Origin: Burkholderia sp. OK233
GTDB lineage: Bacteria > Pseudomonadota > Gammaproteobacteria > Burkholderiales > Burkholderiaceae
NCBI RefSeq assembly: GCF_900230185.1
Contig: NZ_OCSR01000001.1
Coordinates: forward strand, 5,146,001 to 5,210,000
Reading direction: 5' to 3'
DNA: 64,000 bases
Positions 8,122 through 17,341 of this stretch are shown in pieces (positions within the stretch are counted from its first letter, which is position 1; the number at the start of each line of letters is the position of its first letter). Below the pieces are notes generated by a model that was not told where the DNA came from, made no database searches, and saw nothing but the letters and a program-made list of their open reading frames with translations. Position numbers and translations under genes: made by a program.

Positions 8122-8208
8122 GGTCGTTGGTGCATGAAACAGGATCAATGAAGTCCCGATTCCCTGCTATGGACGTAACGAACCACGGCGCAACAGCATG
8201 CGGCCGTG
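8098..8208 (-). promoter_or_regulatory. Histidine transcription attenuator
   Basis: Read on the minus strand, four segments alternate. Segment 1 CACGGC (8208-8203, containing a His codon of the leader peptide) pairs perfectly with GCCGTG in segment 2 (8189-8184). Segment 2, GCGCCGTGGTTCGTT (8191-8177), pairs with segment 3, AACGACCAAGGCGC (8128-8115), with one mismatch and one bulge. Segment 3 also forms the left arm of the terminator with segment 4. A ribosome stalled at the His codons would cover segment 1, free segment 2 to pair with 3, and prevent termination. This is the classic amino-acid attenuation layout, located upstream of a HisRS-like gene. Confidence 0.8.
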
Positions 8209-8247
8209 CTGGTGGTGAGAATTGAACAGTACGTTACGGGATTCCAT
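8167..8247 (-). CDS. Histidine-rich leader peptide (26 aa)
   Basis: The minus-strand frame from ATG 8247 to TAG 8167 encodes a 26-residue peptide whose middle reads NSHHQHGR: His codons at positions 11, 12 and 14. No strong Shine-Dalgarno is visible; an ATG three codons upstream in the same frame (8256) is an alternative start. Its likely role is only to make the ribosome sense charged tRNA-His for the attenuator that overlaps it. Codons 14-15 lie in attenuator segment 1, and codons 19-24 in segment 2. Confidence 0.65.
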   Translation of the reverse strand: MESRNVLFNSHHQHGRMLLRRGSLRP

Positions 8248-8301
8248 GGAGGGCATAGTCGCACATCGATTTGATTTTGGGAACACATCGCCACGCTCCG
8301 C

Positions 8302-8961
8302 TCAATGCCGCCACGATCCGTGCGGCAACTCGACGTCCCGCTGCGCCGCCGCCAATCCTTCGGTGATGCCAGAACGATCCAGTGCAATGCAATAGACCGG
8401 CTTCGCACGCTCGAAACGCCAACTATCGGCGAGCGCACCGGCATCGACCGGATCGAAGCCGAACTGATCGAGAAGCCCGCGCACGACGTGCTTGGCCCGC
8501 TCGTCATCGCTGGCGAACGGCAATGCCCGGCGGTTCGGCGCGTCGGCAGGCTTGCCGTCCGTTTCGAGGTCTTTCGCCAGAATCGCGTTGAAGGCCTTGA
8601 CCACCTTCGCGCCCGGCAACGCAGCGGCCAGCATCTGACTGGTGGTCGTCGAGCGACTGTCGAGCGCCTCGATGTGGCCATCGCGGTCGGGATAGTAGTT
8701 GCACGTGTCGATCACGGTCTTGCCGTCGAGTGCCGCCACCGGCAGCGCGTCAATGTTGCTGAACGGCACGGTCACCACCACCACGTCGCCGAACTTCGCC
8801 GCCTCTTCAGCCGTGCCGAGCGCGCAGCCAAGCACCGCGGCCGTACTGATCAAGGTTCGCGGATCACGGGAATTACTGATCATCACTTCGTGACCATGGT
8901 TCTTCGCGACAGTCGCCATCGCGCGGCCGAGAAAACCGGCGCCGAGAATGCCTATCTTCAT
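8302..8961 (-). CDS. NADP(H)-dependent oxidoreductase, F420-reductase-like Rossmann protein
   Basis: A 219-residue protein with an N-terminal Rossmann motif MKIGILGAGFLGRAMA and SNSRDP at the end of the second strand, where Ser-Arg typically contacts the NADP 2'-phosphate. VVVVTVPFSNIDALP and KVVKAFNAILAKDL are typical of the coenzyme-F420-dependent NADP oxidoreductase family (PF03807). In bacteria without F420 such proteins act as NADPH-dependent reductases of unknown substrate. It is divergent from the LysR gene at 9095, which is the probable regulator. Confidence 0.85.
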   Translation of the reverse strand: MKIGILGAGFLGRAMATVAKNHGHEVMISNSRDPRTLISTAAVLGCALGTAEEAAKFGDVVVVTVPFSNIDALPVAALDGKTVIDTCNYYPDRDGHIEALDSRSTTTSQMLAAALPGAKVVKAFNAILAKDLETDGKPADAPNRRALPFASDDERAKHVVRGLLDQFGFDPVDAGALADSWRFERAKPVYCIALDRSGITEGLAAAQRDVELPHGSWRH

Positions 8962-9094
8962 GTTTCACACTCCATATCTATCTACGGATCGCTCGGTTGA
9001 GCGCCCGCCCATTGGTGAGAAGCACTATGATTCAAAACTTCAACCGGATAAACAGGCGAATTTTGATGACTGTCGAAATCAACAGTGGGGAATC

Positions 9095-9991
9095 ATGGAC
9101 CGTTTGACCAGCATGGCCGTGTTCGTGAAAACGGCCGACAGCGGCTCTTTCGCCGCAGCCGCGCTCGCCTTCGGCATCTCCGCGCAGATGGCCGGCAAGC
9201 ATGTCAGCACGCTGGAGGAACGCGTCGGCGCCCGTCTGCTCAACCGGACCACGCGCCGCCAGAGCCTCACGGAGATCGGCCAGATTTTCTACGAACGCTG
9301 CAAGGCGCTGCTGGCAGATGCCGAAGCGGCCGAATCGGTCGCGCAGGAGTTGTCCGCCTCGCCGCGTGGGCGTTTGCGCATCACCGCACCGGTGACCTTC
9401 GGCGTCTGCTGTCTCGCGCCGATGATCACGCGCTATCTGAAGGCCAATCCCGAGGTGCGGGTCGAGTTGGCGCTGACCGACCGCTTCGTCGATCTGATCG
9501 ACGAAGGGTATGAAGCCGCGATCCGTCTCGGCTCGCTGTCGGATTCGTCGTTGATCGCGCGACCGTTGATGCCGTACCGGCTGATCGCCTGCGCGTCGCC
9601 CGGCTACGTGGCCGAGCGCGGCGAGCCGCAGACGCCGCAAGCGCTGGCCGAGCACGAGTGCCTGAGCTTCGTCTATACGAGCCTGCCGGTTGAGACTGAA
9701 TGGCGTTTCGCCGATGCCCAGGGCGAACACGTGGTGCCGATCTCAGGCCACTTTCAGGCTAACGACGTGAAAGCGCTGCTGGCCGCGGCCCTCAATGGCG
9801 GCGGCGTGATCCTTGCGCCCGAAGTGGCGGTGAAGGACGAACTCGCCGCAGGCCGGTTGGTGCGTCTGCTAAAGGGCTACGAAGCACCCGCGCGACCCAT
9901 GCATCTGGTGTTTCCGGCCAGCCGCGCCACCCCGAAACTGCGCGTTTTTATCGATCAGGTGGTGGCCGAATTCGGGCCGCACGCCGCCTGA
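9095..9991 (+). CDS. LysR family transcriptional regulator
   Basis: A 298-residue LysR-type regulator with an N-terminal helix-turn-helix (GSFAAAALAFGISAQMAGKH, then VSTLEERVGARLLNRTTRRQ) of the subgroup that usually acts on adjacent oxidoreductase genes, and a C-terminal effector-binding domain. The ATG at 9095 is chosen: GTGGGGAA precedes it by 3-4 bases, and the longer frame from 8948 runs back over the divergent gene. It diverges from the NADP oxidoreductase at 8961 and probably controls it. Confidence 0.92.
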   Translation: MDRLTSMAVFVKTADSGSFAAAALAFGISAQMAGKHVSTLEERVGARLLNRTTRRQSLTEIGQIFYERCKALLADAEAAESVAQELSASPRGRLRITAPVTFGVCCLAPMITRYLKANPEVRVELALTDRFVDLIDEGYEAAIRLGSLSDSSLIARPLMPYRLIACASPGYVAERGEPQTPQALAEHECLSFVYTSLPVETEWRFADAQGEHVVPISGHFQANDVKALLAAALNGGGVILAPEVAVKDELAAGRLVRLLKGYEAPARPMHLVFPASRATPKLRVFIDQVVAEFGPHAA

Positions 9992-10273
9992 AATGAGCAG
10001 CCGGGCACACCTGGCAAGCGCCCTCCGCCACCCGCCAATCTCCACCCATTAGCCGCTAGAATTGCCGCCTTTGCCCGCGTCGGGCGCGCGACAAGGCAAA
10101 ATACTGGTTTTGCGCGCGTAAAACGCGCCGCAATTCCGGATGAATCAGACCTCGGCGGCAGGCTTGCCGCCGACCCTTGCAATGACGCATGGCGACGGCC
10201 CAGCGCGTCAGGCCCGTCGCGTGCGGCGCAGCCAGGACAGCTCGTCCTTTAACAGAGCCCCTCAGGAGCATTC

Positions 10274-10861
10274 ATGACCGATTCGAACCCGTCTTTCCTC
10301 GGCAGGATTTCACTTGCCGTCAGTACGTTTTTCAGCATCCTTGGCGATGGCGAATTCGCCGCCGGGGTACTGCGTCTGCGTAAGGGTGGCGCCGCTGCCG
10401 CGAGCGCTACACCCGCGCCCGCTGCCGCACCCGCCGCGGCACCGGCTCCCGCCCCGCAACCGGCGCCCACGCTGAAGGAAGCGAGCCCGGACGCCGCACT
10501 CCAGTTGCTCGGCCTGCTGCAGCGCGACGCGCGCTTCATCGATTTCGTCGAAGAAGACATCAAGGCGTACAGCGACGCCGACATCGGCGCCGCCGCCCGC
10601 CTCGTGCACGAAGGCTGCCGCACGACGCTGCGCGAGCATTTCACGATCCGTCCGGTGCGCGACGAAGCCGAAGGCAGCCGCGTGACGCTGGCCGAAGGTT
10701 TCGACGCCACCTCGATTCGCCTGACCGGCAACGTCGTCGGCAAGGCGCCGTTCAACGGCAGCATCAGCCACCGCGGCTGGCGCGTCGACGAAGTGCGTCT
10801 GCCGAAGCTGACCGACAGCCACAACGCCAAAGTAATCGCACCAGCCGAGGTGGAGCTATGA
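10274..10861 (+). CDS. DUF2760 domain-containing protein
   Basis: A 195-residue protein: an N-terminal segment with amphipathic/hydrophobic character (SFLGRISLAVSTFFSILGDG), an Ala/Pro-rich linker at about residues 38-65, then the conserved DUF2760 domain containing ALQLLGLLQRDARFIDFVEE and IGAAARLVHEGCR. Its stop overlaps the start of the downstream Hsp70 gene by 4 bases. DUF2760 genes regularly accompany this pair of divergent Hsp70 genes in Burkholderiales, so it is presumably their partner; no biochemical function is known to me. AGGAGC lies 6 bases before the ATG. Confidence 0.9.
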   Translation: MTDSNPSFLGRISLAVSTFFSILGDGEFAAGVLRLRKGGAAAASATPAPAAAPAAAPAPAPQPAPTLKEASPDAALQLLGLLQRDARFIDFVEEDIKAYSDADIGAAARLVHEGCRTTLREHFTIRPVRDEAEGSRVTLAEGFDATSIRLTGNVVGKAPFNGSISHRGWRVDEVRLPKLTDSHNAKVIAPAEVEL

Positions 10862-12708
10862 GCGACGCACGCTTCGCAATCGGTATCGATCTGGGCACCA
10901 CGCACTGTGCGCTGTCCTACGTGGACACCACGGCCAGCGATGGTGAAAAGACCGCCCAGGGTGTGCTGCCGATCGCACAACTTACGGGCCCCGGCGCGAT
11001 CGACAACCTCGATCTGCTGCCCTCGTTCCTCTACCTGCCGCATCCGGATGAACTCGCTTCGGGCGACCTGTACCTGCCGTGGACCGGCCAGCGCGAATTC
11101 GCGGTAGGCGAATTCGCCCGTAGCCGCGGCGCGGCCACGCCGATCCGGCTCGTGTCGAGCGCCAAGAGCTGGCTGTGCCATCCGGGTGTCGATCGTCGCG
11201 CGGCGATTCTGCCGAACGACGCGCCGCCTGAAGTCGCGCGCGTGTCGCCGCTCGAAAGCTCGGTGCGCTATCTGACGCATCTGCGCGAAGCGTGGGACCA
11301 CGCGCATCCGGACGCCCCATTCAGCCAGCAGGACATCACGGTGACGATTCCCGCGTCGTTCGATCCGGCCGCGCGCGAATTGACCGCCGAAGCAGCGGAA
11401 GCCGCCGGCTATGGACGCATGACGTTGCTCGAAGAGCCGCAAGCCGCGCTGTATAGCTGGATTCAGAAGAGCGGCGGCCAGTGGCGCAAGCAGGTCAAGG
11501 TCGGCGACATCATTCTCGTGGTCGATGTGGGCGGCGGGACGACCGACCTCTCGCTGATCGCCGTGGTCGAGCGCGAAGGCAATCTCGAACTGCATCGCGT
11601 CGCAGTCGGCGAACACATTCTGCTCGGCGGCGACAACATGGACCTCGCGCTTGCCCACGTGGTCGCGCGCAAACTTGCCGCGCAGGGTACCCAGGCGGAC
11701 GCGTGGCAACTACGCGCCCTCACCTATGCCTGCCGCTCGGCGAAGGAAACGCTGCTCAGCGACCCGTCGACCGATATCGTGCCGCTCGTCGTGCCGAGCC
11801 GCGGTTCGAAGCTGATCGGCGGTTCGATTCGCACCGAACTCACGCGTGCGGAGTTGACCCAGACGATCCTCGAAGGCTTCTTCCCACAGGTGGATAGCGC
11901 GGCGCGGCCGGTGAGCCGCGCGCGTGCCGGTCTGACGCAACTCGGCCTGCCATATGCGCAGGACGCGGGCATTACGCGGCATCTGGCGGCCTTCCTTGGC
12001 CGTCAGGTGGGCGCGCTGGCTGAACTCGAAGGCTTGCGCGATATCGCCACGACGGAAGGCGCGACTTTCCTGCACCCCACTGCCGTGCTTTTCAACGGTG
12101 GTGTGTTCAAGTCGCCGCTGCTGGTCGAGCGGATCATGGGCACGCTCAATGGCTGGCTCAGTGCCGAAGGCGCGCCGCAAGCACGCCTGCTCGAAGGCGC
12201 GGATCTCGATCTCGCCGTCGCGCGCGGCGCGGCCTATTACGGCTACGTGCGGCGCGGCCAGGGCGTGCGCATTCGCGGTGGCACCGCACGCGCGTACTAC
12301 ATCGCGATCGAATCGGCGATGCCCGCCGTTCCCGGTCTCGAACCGCCGGTGCAGGCGCTGTGCGTCGCGCCGTTCGGCATGGAGGAAGGCACGGACGCCG
12401 AACTGCCGGCGCAGGAGTTCGGGCTGGTCGTGGGCGAGCCGGTGCACTTCCGTTTCTTTGGATCGTCGGTGCGTCGTCAGGATCAGGTCGGCACGCTGCT
12501 CGACTTCTGGGGCCCCGAGGAGTTGCAGGAACTGGAGGAAATCCAGGCAACGCTGCCATCCGCCGGCCGCACTGCCGGTGAAGTCGTGCCGGTGAAGCTG
12601 CATGCGCGCGTGACGGAAGCCGGTACGCTCGAACTCGAAGCCGTGCCGCGCGGCACCGACGAACGTTGGAAGGTCGAGTTCGACGTGCGCGGCAACGCGA
12701 ATGCATGA
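10858..12708 (+). CDS. Hsp70/DnaK-family protein (first of pair)
   Basis: A 616-residue Hsp70-family ATPase. Phosphate-1 motif GIDLGTTHCALSY lies at the N-terminus, phosphate-2 motif VVDVGGGTTDLSLIAV near residue 222, and the adenosine motif LFNGGVFKSPLLVERI near residue 412. Identity to true DnaK is low, and the C-terminal region after about residue 480 is a shortened, divergent substrate-binding domain without a DnaK-like lid. No dnaJ or grpE gene is present. Start and stop both overlap neighbours by 4 bases, placing it in a tight three-gene operon. Client proteins are unknown. Confidence 0.92.
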   Translation: MSDARFAIGIDLGTTHCALSYVDTTASDGEKTAQGVLPIAQLTGPGAIDNLDLLPSFLYLPHPDELASGDLYLPWTGQREFAVGEFARSRGAATPIRLVSSAKSWLCHPGVDRRAAILPNDAPPEVARVSPLESSVRYLTHLREAWDHAHPDAPFSQQDITVTIPASFDPAARELTAEAAEAAGYGRMTLLEEPQAALYSWIQKSGGQWRKQVKVGDIILVVDVGGGTTDLSLIAVVEREGNLELHRVAVGEHILLGGDNMDLALAHVVARKLAAQGTQADAWQLRALTYACRSAKETLLSDPSTDIVPLVVPSRGSKLIGGSIRTELTRAELTQTILEGFFPQVDSAARPVSRARAGLTQLGLPYAQDAGITRHLAAFLGRQVGALAELEGLRDIATTEGATFLHPTAVLFNGGVFKSPLLVERIMGTLNGWLSAEGAPQARLLEGADLDLAVARGAAYYGYVRRGQGVRIRGGTARAYYIAIESAMPAVPGLEPPVQALCVAPFGMEEGTDAELPAQEFGLVVGEPVHFRFFGSSVRRQDQVGTLLDFWGPEELQELEEIQATLPSAGRTAGEVVPVKLHARVTEAGTLELEAVPRGTDERWKVEFDVRGNANA

Positions 12709-15602
12709 CTGAAGTGAAGCAGAAGCGCTACACCGTCGGCATCGATCTTGGCACCAGTAACACGGTGCTGGCCTATGCCGCGGCGGGCTCGCAGGAGATT
12801 CGCGTCTTCGAGATCGATCAGTTGGTCAGTCTCGGCGAAGTCGCCGCGCGGCCGCTGCTGCCTTCGGTGCGATATCACGCGGCGCAGGGCGAGCTAAGCG
12901 CGGGCGATTTGCAGTTGCCGTGGCGCGCGACGGACAGCGCGGTTGGTGGCGCCGGCGTAACTCAGCAGGGTCAGCAGGATCCGCCGGTAGTAATCGGGAG
13001 GCTCGCGCGTGCGCTCGGCGGCCAGGTGCCGGGGCGGCTGGTGGCGAGTGCGAAAAGCTGGCTGTCGCACGCGTCGGTGGACCGGGTCGCGCCGATCCTG
13101 CCGTGGGGCGCCGCGGACGATGTCCGCAAGGTCTCGCCGGTCGAAGCCAGCGCGAGCTATCTGGCGCACGTGCGGGCGGCCTGGAATCAGCGCTTTCCCG
13201 ACGCGCCACTCGAAGCGCAAGACATCGTGCTGACCGTGCCCGCTTCTTTCGACGAAGGCGCGCGGGCGCTGACGGTGGAAGCGGCGCGTATGGCGGGCCT
13301 GCCCACTTTAAGGTTGCTCGAAGAGCCGCAGGCCGCGTTCTACGACTGGCTGTTCCATCATCGCGAAAGCCTTGCAACCGAACTGTCGGACACACGGCTC
13401 GTGCTGATCTGCGACGTGGGCGGCGGCACCACCGATCTCACGCTGATCGAAGTCCGCATGCGCGACGGCGAGCCGGAGCTCACACGTATCGGCGTGGGCA
13501 ACCATCTGATGCTCGGCGGCGACAACATGGATCTTGCGCTGGCGCATCGCGTCGAGGCGCGTTTGCCTCAAGCGGGTAACGAGCGCACGCGTCTATCGGC
13601 GGCGAGCCTCTCGCAACTGGTCGAGCGTTGCCGCAGCGCGAAGGAACAGCTGCTCGGTCCAGACGCGCCGGAGTCGGCTTCGATCACGCTGCTCGGCGCA
13701 GGCTCGAAGCTGATCGGCGGCGCGCGCACGGCGCAGGTCACGCGCGAGGAAGTCGAGCAGATCATCGTCGACGGATTCTTTCCGGCGGTGGCATCGAACG
13801 AACGGCCCGGCAGACCGCGCGGCGCGATCGTCGAGTTCGGCCTGCCCTATGCCACCGACGCGGCAGTCACGCGTCATATCGCGGCGTTTCTGAACCGTTT
13901 CGCGGCGCAGTCACGTAAGGCGCTGGGGGCCGCCTCTGATTCCTCCGCGCTGTCCTCCGATGTGGGCAAGGCTCAGGACGAGTCTTTACCTGTGCCAGAC
14001 ACGCTGTTGCTGAACGGCGGTGTATTCCGCGCCGAAGCACTCGCGCAGCGCCTGTCCAGCACCTTGGGCACGTGGCGCGGCGAACCGCTCAACGTTCTGC
14101 ACAACGACAATCCCGACGTCGCCGTGGCGCGCGGCGCGGTTGCTTACGCCCTCGCCCGCACGGGCCAGGCCCCGAAAATCGGTGGCGGCTCGGCACGCAG
14201 CTACTTCCTCGTGCTGGACGAAACCGGCAATGGCGAACGAGACGCCGAACCGGCCCAACACGGCATCTGCCTGCTGCCGCGCGGTACCGAAGAAGGTCAC
14301 GAGATCCGGATCGAAGACCGTACGTTCGCGCTGCGTCTCGGCCACCCTGTCCGCTTTCACCTGGCCTCGTCAAGTGCGGACACGATCTATCAACCTGGCG
14401 AAATGGCCGACCTTGCACAAGGCGATTTCGTTCGGCTGCCACCTATTGCGACGATCGTGCAACAGCGCGGCGCGAGCACGACGCGCGGCGAAACCGCGGT
14501 ACAGATCGCAACGTCGCTGACCGAAGTGGGCACGCTAGAAGTGCACTGCATCGAGCTCGACAATCCGGCGCAGCGCTGGCTGCTCGAATTCCAGTTACGT
14601 CGTGAAGACGCCCAAGTGGATTTGTCGGCGGATCCGGCACAAGCCCGGCACCCCGCGCTCGACCAGGCGATCGACCATATCGACCGCTGCTTCGGCACGC
14701 GCGCGCAAAACGTCGACCCGAAAGAAGTCAAACGCCTGCGCTCGCAACTCGAACAGCTGCTCGGCCCGCGCGAGGGGTGGAACAGCGCCCTGCTGCGCGA
14801 GCTGTTCGGTGCGCTGTGGGAGCGTGCGCGCCGGCGGCGGCGCTCGGCGGACCACGAACGCTTGTGGCTGAATCTCGCTGGCTATTGCGTCCGGCCGGGC
14901 TTCGGCTATCCGCTCGACGAATGGCGCGTGGAACAACTCTGGTCGCTCTTCGACGACGGCATCCAGTACGTCAACGAAAGCCAGGTCTGGTCGGAATGGT
15001 GGACACTGTGGCGCCGCGCTGCGGGCGGCCTCGACGAAAGCGCGCAATTGCGCGTGCTCGACGCCATGGCTTATCTGCAAACGGCCGCGCAATCGCGTCA
15101 CAAGCTGCCGTTCGATGTATCGAAAACCGGCTTCACCGACATGGTCCGGCTAAGCGCATCGCTCGAACGCATTCCGGTCGAACGCAAGATTGAGCTCGGC
15201 GAGTCGGTGCTCACGCGCTTGAAGAAGCCCGCGGAAAACCATCAAAGCTGGTGGGCGGTCGGCCGTATCGGTGCGCGGCGGCCGTTCTATGGCAGCGCGC
15301 ATAGCGTCGTGCCGCCGGACATCGCGGCACGTTGGCTGAACACGATCCTCGCGCTCGACTGGAAGAAGGTCGACCCCGCGGCATTCGCCGCCGTGCAGAT
15401 CGCCCGCATGACCGGCGACCGTTCGCGCGACCTGCCCGAAGACTTGCGCCACACCGTGGTGCGCAAACTCGAAGCGGCCAATGCGCCGCGCGCGTGGATC
15501 ACGATGGTCGGCGAGACCGTTGAGCTCGATGACGCCGACGAAGGCCGGGTGTTCGGCGAATCGCTGCCCGCCGGGCTGAAGCTGATAACTGCGACGCCAT
15601 GA
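12705..15602 (+). CDS. Large Hsp70-family protein with C-terminal DUF3731-type extension (second of pair)
   Basis: A 965-residue protein starting at the ATG that overlaps the preceding stop. Its N-terminal ATPase has GIDLGTSNTVLAY, ICDVGGGTTDLTLIEV and LLNGGVFRAEALAQRL, mirroring the upstream Hsp70. After about residue 620 comes an extra 340-residue, Arg/Trp-rich, helical domain (AIDHIDRCFGTRAQNVDPKE; RPGFGYPLDEWRVEQLWSLF) that matches the DUF3731 type of extension. The two ATPases differ from each other and may function as a heteromeric pair, by analogy to Hsp70/Hsp110. This is inference; only the domain layout is visible. Confidence 0.9.
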   Translation: MTEVKQKRYTVGIDLGTSNTVLAYAAAGSQEIRVFEIDQLVSLGEVAARPLLPSVRYHAAQGELSAGDLQLPWRATDSAVGGAGVTQQGQQDPPVVIGRLARALGGQVPGRLVASAKSWLSHASVDRVAPILPWGAADDVRKVSPVEASASYLAHVRAAWNQRFPDAPLEAQDIVLTVPASFDEGARALTVEAARMAGLPTLRLLEEPQAAFYDWLFHHRESLATELSDTRLVLICDVGGGTTDLTLIEVRMRDGEPELTRIGVGNHLMLGGDNMDLALAHRVEARLPQAGNERTRLSAASLSQLVERCRSAKEQLLGPDAPESASITLLGAGSKLIGGARTAQVTREEVEQIIVDGFFPAVASNERPGRPRGAIVEFGLPYATDAAVTRHIAAFLNRFAAQSRKALGAASDSSALSSDVGKAQDESLPVPDTLLLNGGVFRAEALAQRLSSTLGTWRGEPLNVLHNDNPDVAVARGAVAYALARTGQAPKIGGGSARSYFLVLDETGNGERDAEPAQHGICLLPRGTEEGHEIRIEDRTFALRLGHPVRFHLASSSADTIYQPGEMADLAQGDFVRLPPIATIVQQRGASTTRGETAVQIATSLTEVGTLEVHCIELDNPAQRWLLEFQLRREDAQVDLSADPAQARHPALDQAIDHIDRCFGTRAQNVDPKEVKRLRSQLEQLLGPREGWNSALLRELFGALWERARRRRRSADHERLWLNLAGYCVRPGFGYPLDEWRVEQLWSLFDDGIQYVNESQVWSEWWTLWRRAAGGLDESAQLRVLDAMAYLQTAAQSRHKLPFDVSKTGFTDMVRLSASLERIPVERKIELGESVLTRLKKPAENHQSWWAVGRIGARRPFYGSAHSVVPPDIAARWLNTILALDWKKVDPAAFAAVQIARMTGDRSRDLPEDLRHTVVRKLEAANAPRAWITMVGETVELDDADEGRVFGESLPAGLKLITATP

Positions 15603-15634
15603 GCAGACGCCAGGGTGCGGGCCATGCACGAACG

Positions 15635-16003
15635 TCAGTCGACGAACTGCAGCACCCCACCGGGTCCCGCCACGACGTGCCGGCACCAGTCCACAGGACC
15701 GCCGTCCTGGGTGGACCAGTCTTCGGTCAGGCAATAGCGGCCGTCGTTGGAGATCGACCAGTGTCCGGATGTCTTGAGCGCGTGCTGCTTGCCGCCCGGC
15801 GGGGGCATGCGCGTGATCGTGGCGCTGCCGTCTTCGTTATTGGCCCAGTTCCCGACTCGTCCGCTGTCGTTCGTGCGCTCCATCTTCGAGCTCGGCACCG
15901 CCTTCGTCAGTTCCTCTTTGGTCATGGGCGTCTGGTCATCGGCCATTGAAACCGCCGACACCAGGGTGAGAACCAGCAGTGTGGATCTGCCAAACGCGTT
16001 CAT
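15635..16003 (-). CDS. Small secreted protein, DUF995-like
   Basis: A 122-residue protein with a Sec signal peptide (MNAFGRSTLLVLTLVSAVSMA, cleavage near residue 21). The mature part contains KTSGHWSISNDGRYCLTEDW and PVDWCRHVV, with two cysteines that could form a disulfide, and resembles small periplasmic DUF995-type proteins. GGAGG lies 6 bases before the ATG. It converges with the large Hsp70 gene and follows the diguanylate cyclase on the same strand after a 159-base gap, so it is probably separately transcribed. Function unknown. Confidence 0.72.
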   Translation of the reverse strand: MNAFGRSTLLVLTLVSAVSMADDQTPMTKEELTKAVPSSKMERTNDSGRVGNWANNEDGSATITRMPPPGGKQHALKTSGHWSISNDGRYCLTEDWSTQDGGPVDWCRHVVAGPGGVLQFVD

Positions 16004-16162
16004 AGGCCGCCTCCGTTTGCACCGGTTAGCGACGCCGTCCGGCGAAACCGGCCAGGTCGTCTGTGTGGACTGCAGTGCATTATCGCGCGGCTATGATCAG
16101 ACGGGAATTGCATCGGCGTCGGTGGGCTTCCGTACAGACCGGTCCGCGCCAGGCGGCCGGCC

Positions 16163-17194
16163 CTAGGCCATCGTCACCAGATTTCTGCCGTCGTGTTTCG
16201 AGCGATACAGCGCCCGGTCCGCGCTCGCGAAGCCCTCGCGATGTGCCAGCCGTGACCCTTCGGTCATGCGCGTCAGCGAAGCGCCGACGCTCACCGTCAC
16301 CATGCCGAGCGGCGATGCGCGATGTTCGATCGCCAGATCCTCGACGCCCTGCCGCAACGCTTCGAGCGTGTCTTCGAGCGCCACCGGCTCCGCTCGCAGC
16401 ACCAGCAGGCCGAACTCCTCGCCACCCATGCGCCCGGCGATGATGCGCTCGCCGTCGGCCGCCGCCTGCATCACCGAAGCCACCTTGCGCAAGCAATGGT
16501 CGCCCGCCTGGTGGCCGTAGGTGTCGTTGTATTGCTTGAACCAGTCGACGTCGACCACCACTGAGCCCATCACGTCGCCTTCGCGTGCGTCTTTCCATTT
16601 GCGCGCGATGCTTTCCAGCAGGAAGCGGCGGTTGTACAACTGGGTAAGCGGATCGATCGCGGTGGCCGTGCGCATTTTCAGATCGTTTTCGATCATCGCG
16701 CGCAGGTGATAAAACACGCCGCGTTGCGATGCGTCGAGGTGGCCGGGCGCCGGGTCCATCGCGCACAGCGCGCCGACGATCTCGCCGTTCGGCGCGCGCA
16801 GTGCAATCGCCGCGTAAAAACGCACGAAGGGATGGCGCTGCACCAGCATGCATTCGCCGAAACGGGCATCGTCGTGTGCATCCTCGATCACGAACAGCTC
16901 CGCGTCGCGCACCGCATAGTCGGCCAGCGAGCGCGCGCGGGTCACGAGCGGCATTGCCATGCCCACCTCGGCACGGTAATGCTGATGCTCTTCGTCGAGC
17001 AGCGTGATCGCGGTGATCGCCGCGCCGGTTACGCTCTTCAGGATTTCCGCTGCGTGGGTGAAGCATTCGCGCATCACCTGATCGTCATGCAACAGCCACT
17101 CGATGACTGACGATTCCACCTCGGGTTCGCCGGCGGCGGACGGATCAACCGACATCCTGCTGGACAGACGGTCGTTGCTGTAAGCGAGTTGCAC
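16163..17194 (-). CDS. GAF-GGDEF diguanylate cyclase
   Basis: A 343-residue protein predicted to make cyclic di-GMP. Residues about 30-165 form a GAF sensor domain (ITLLDEEHQHYRAEVGM; FYAAIALRAPNGEIVGALC). Residues about 175-340 form the GGDEF domain with DPLTQLYNRRFLLE, metal-binding VVDVDWFKQYNDTYGHQAGD and the active-site loop GRMGGEEFG. No RxxD inhibitory site occupies the usual place nine residues before the GGEEF, so product inhibition there is unlikely. No transmembrane segment is visible; the sensor is cytoplasmic. Confidence 0.92.
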   Translation of the reverse strand: MQLAYSNDRLSSRMSVDPSAAGEPEVESSVIEWLLHDDQVMRECFTHAAEILKSVTGAAITAITLLDEEHQHYRAEVGMAMPLVTRARSLADYAVRDAELFVIEDAHDDARFGECMLVQRHPFVRFYAAIALRAPNGEIVGALCAMDPAPGHLDASQRGVFYHLRAMIENDLKMRTATAIDPLTQLYNRRFLLESIARKWKDAREGDVMGSVVVDVDWFKQYNDTYGHQAGDHCLRKVASVMQAAADGERIIAGRMGGEEFGLLVLRAEPVALEDTLEALRQGVEDLAIEHRASPLGMVTVSVGASLTRMTEGSRLAHREGFASADRALYRSKHDGRNLVTMA

Positions 17195-17341
17195 GGCTGG
17201 ATTCCCGGAAGTGACTAGCTCGTGTCAACGGCATTTGCGTCCGAAACTTGAGCCGCAGGCAGCGGGTTCATTCAACAGACAATTGCAACGTGCGCTCGCG
17301 TAATCCGGATCTTCTGCGCCGCAGCCGAAGGGACCCGCTTT

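Noticed and set aside
10249..11709. Long minus-strand open frame (486 codons) opposite DUF2760 and Hsp70
   Set aside because: It is the antisense shadow of two certain genes; composition is Arg/His/Ala-rich and no domain is recognisable.
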